Source of the DNA: Aurantibacter sp034110465
Lineage (GTDB): Bacteria > Bacteroidota > Bacteroidia > Flavobacteriales > Flavobacteriaceae
Assembly (NCBI GenBank): GCA_034110465.1
Contig: JAWUZD010000003.1
Location: 186,001-250,000 of the forward strand
Direction of reading: 5' to 3'
DNA: 64,000 nt
Every line of letters begins with the position of its first letter. Positions within the stretch are counted from its first letter, which is position 1. The translations under genes were made by a program, and so were the position numbers. The notes beneath the pieces are model-generated. The model saw only the letters and a list, made by a program, of their open reading frames with translations. It ran no database searches and had not been told where the DNA came from. Positions 63,566 through 64,000 of this stretch are shown in pieces.

Positions 63566-64000
63566 ATGAAAAAAGCACTTACACTTCTTTTAACTCTTAT
63601 TTTATTAACCTGTTCTAAAGAAGATACTACCGAGCAAACTCAAAATACAACTTTAGAAGGTGGAATAATTTACACAGCACAAATTATTGAAGTTAATGTA
63701 GATTCTGCAACTCTAGAAACCTACCAAGGTACTTTAGGTGATACTCCTGTAGAATTAAGAAAAACTACAGAAAATTCATTAGTGTTTTTTGTTGAACCAG
63801 ATTTTGAAATTGGAGAAAAAACATTAACTATTGAAGGATTTAATAACTTTAAAGTTAATTATAATGTCCAAAAAACGGTATTAACTCAAACTGTAGCAGA
63901 AACGATTCAGCCTTATTTTGATCAAATAGCGGCAGAGAAACTTGCTTTAACACCAGAAGATAATGGTGATAAAGCTATACAACTTATTGATGGTTTCAAT
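63566..64000 (+). CDS. Lipoprotein of unknown function (cut by the window end)
   Basis: The frame from ATG 63566 is open for 145 codons to the end of the window. A signal peptide with a lipobox ending in LLTC (Cys16) is followed by Ser-Lys and an acidic/Thr-rich linker, then a beta-rich part (EGGIIYTAQIIEVNVD). It is an exported lipoprotein; the C-terminal function cannot be judged. A -7-like box TACCTTTA (63548-63555) lies just upstream with one mismatch. It is divergent from dnaG. Confidence 0.72.
   Translation, partial: MKKALTLLLTLILLTCSKEDTTEQTQNTTLEGGIIYTAQIIEVNVDSATLETYQGTLGDTPVELRKTTENSLVFFVEPDFEIGEKTLTIEGFNNFKVNYNVQKTVLTQTVAETIQPYFDQIAAEKLALTPEDNGDKAIQLIDGFN

Overview
This is a 64 kb stretch of chromosome from a member of the Bacteroidetes, almost certainly family Flavobacteriaceae. 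The evidence is the low-GC sequence, the gliding and type IX secretion genes gldKLMN, gldB and gldC, a protease with a T9SS C-terminal sorting domain, an exosortase of the XrtF type, and repeated Bacteroidetes -7 promoter boxes (TAnnTTTG). Shine-Dalgarno sequences are essentially absent. The genus cannot be fixed from the sequence; a marine flavobacterium is likely. Coding density is high. I see no rRNA, CRISPR array, insertion sequence, integrase or prophage, so this is core chromosome and not an island.

Layout. 1-12.5 kb: lysS, a small lipoprotein, an FAD oxidoreductase, a c-type cytochrome lipoprotein, a DUF983 protein, an ABC-F ATPase, a three-gene RND efflux operon and a tiny zinc-ribbon protein. 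12.6-27.2 kb: a solitary initiator tRNA; a large secreted trypsin-like protease; a TPMT-like methyltransferase; an amine oxidase; a SpoU-type RNA methyltransferase; the GTPases era and der; a TonB-receptor-like outer-membrane protein; and a secreted lipase-like protein ending in two dockerin-like repeats. 27.2-37.1 kb: an AT-rich gap, then on the minus strand topA, a degenerate arginase-fold protein, gldK, gldL, gldM and gldN, the core of the T9SS and gliding motor, plus a membrane protein upstream of topA. 37.2-44.1 kb: miaB, a sigma-54 activator without a receiver domain, lptE, a TPR protein, secG, groES and groEL. GroES is preceded by a sigma-54-like promoter.

44.1-50.2 kb, mainly minus strand: a secreted-protein gene broken by one in-frame TAG; a metal-handling cluster (secreted HMA protein, TonB receptor with a Cys-Cys plug motif, HMA-MauE-like fusion, HYC_CC_PP protein); the XrtF exosortase pair; and a divergent GAF-domain gene. 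50.3-59.1 kb: purH, then a tightly overlapping elongasome operon mreB-mreC-mreD-PBP2-rodA that ends in an asparagine-synthase-like gene. 59.2-64 kb: gldC and gldB, divergent nadE, dnaG lacking all zinc ligands in its N-terminal domain, and the start of a lipoprotein gene.

The strongest candidates for new biology are the Cys-rich TonB/HMA/MauE/HYC_CC_PP metal module, the zinc-less primase, the apparent arginase pseudoenzyme beside the T9SS core, the asparagine-synthase-like protein in the cell-wall operon, and sigma-54-type control of groESL. All family assignments come from reading motifs; no database search was run.
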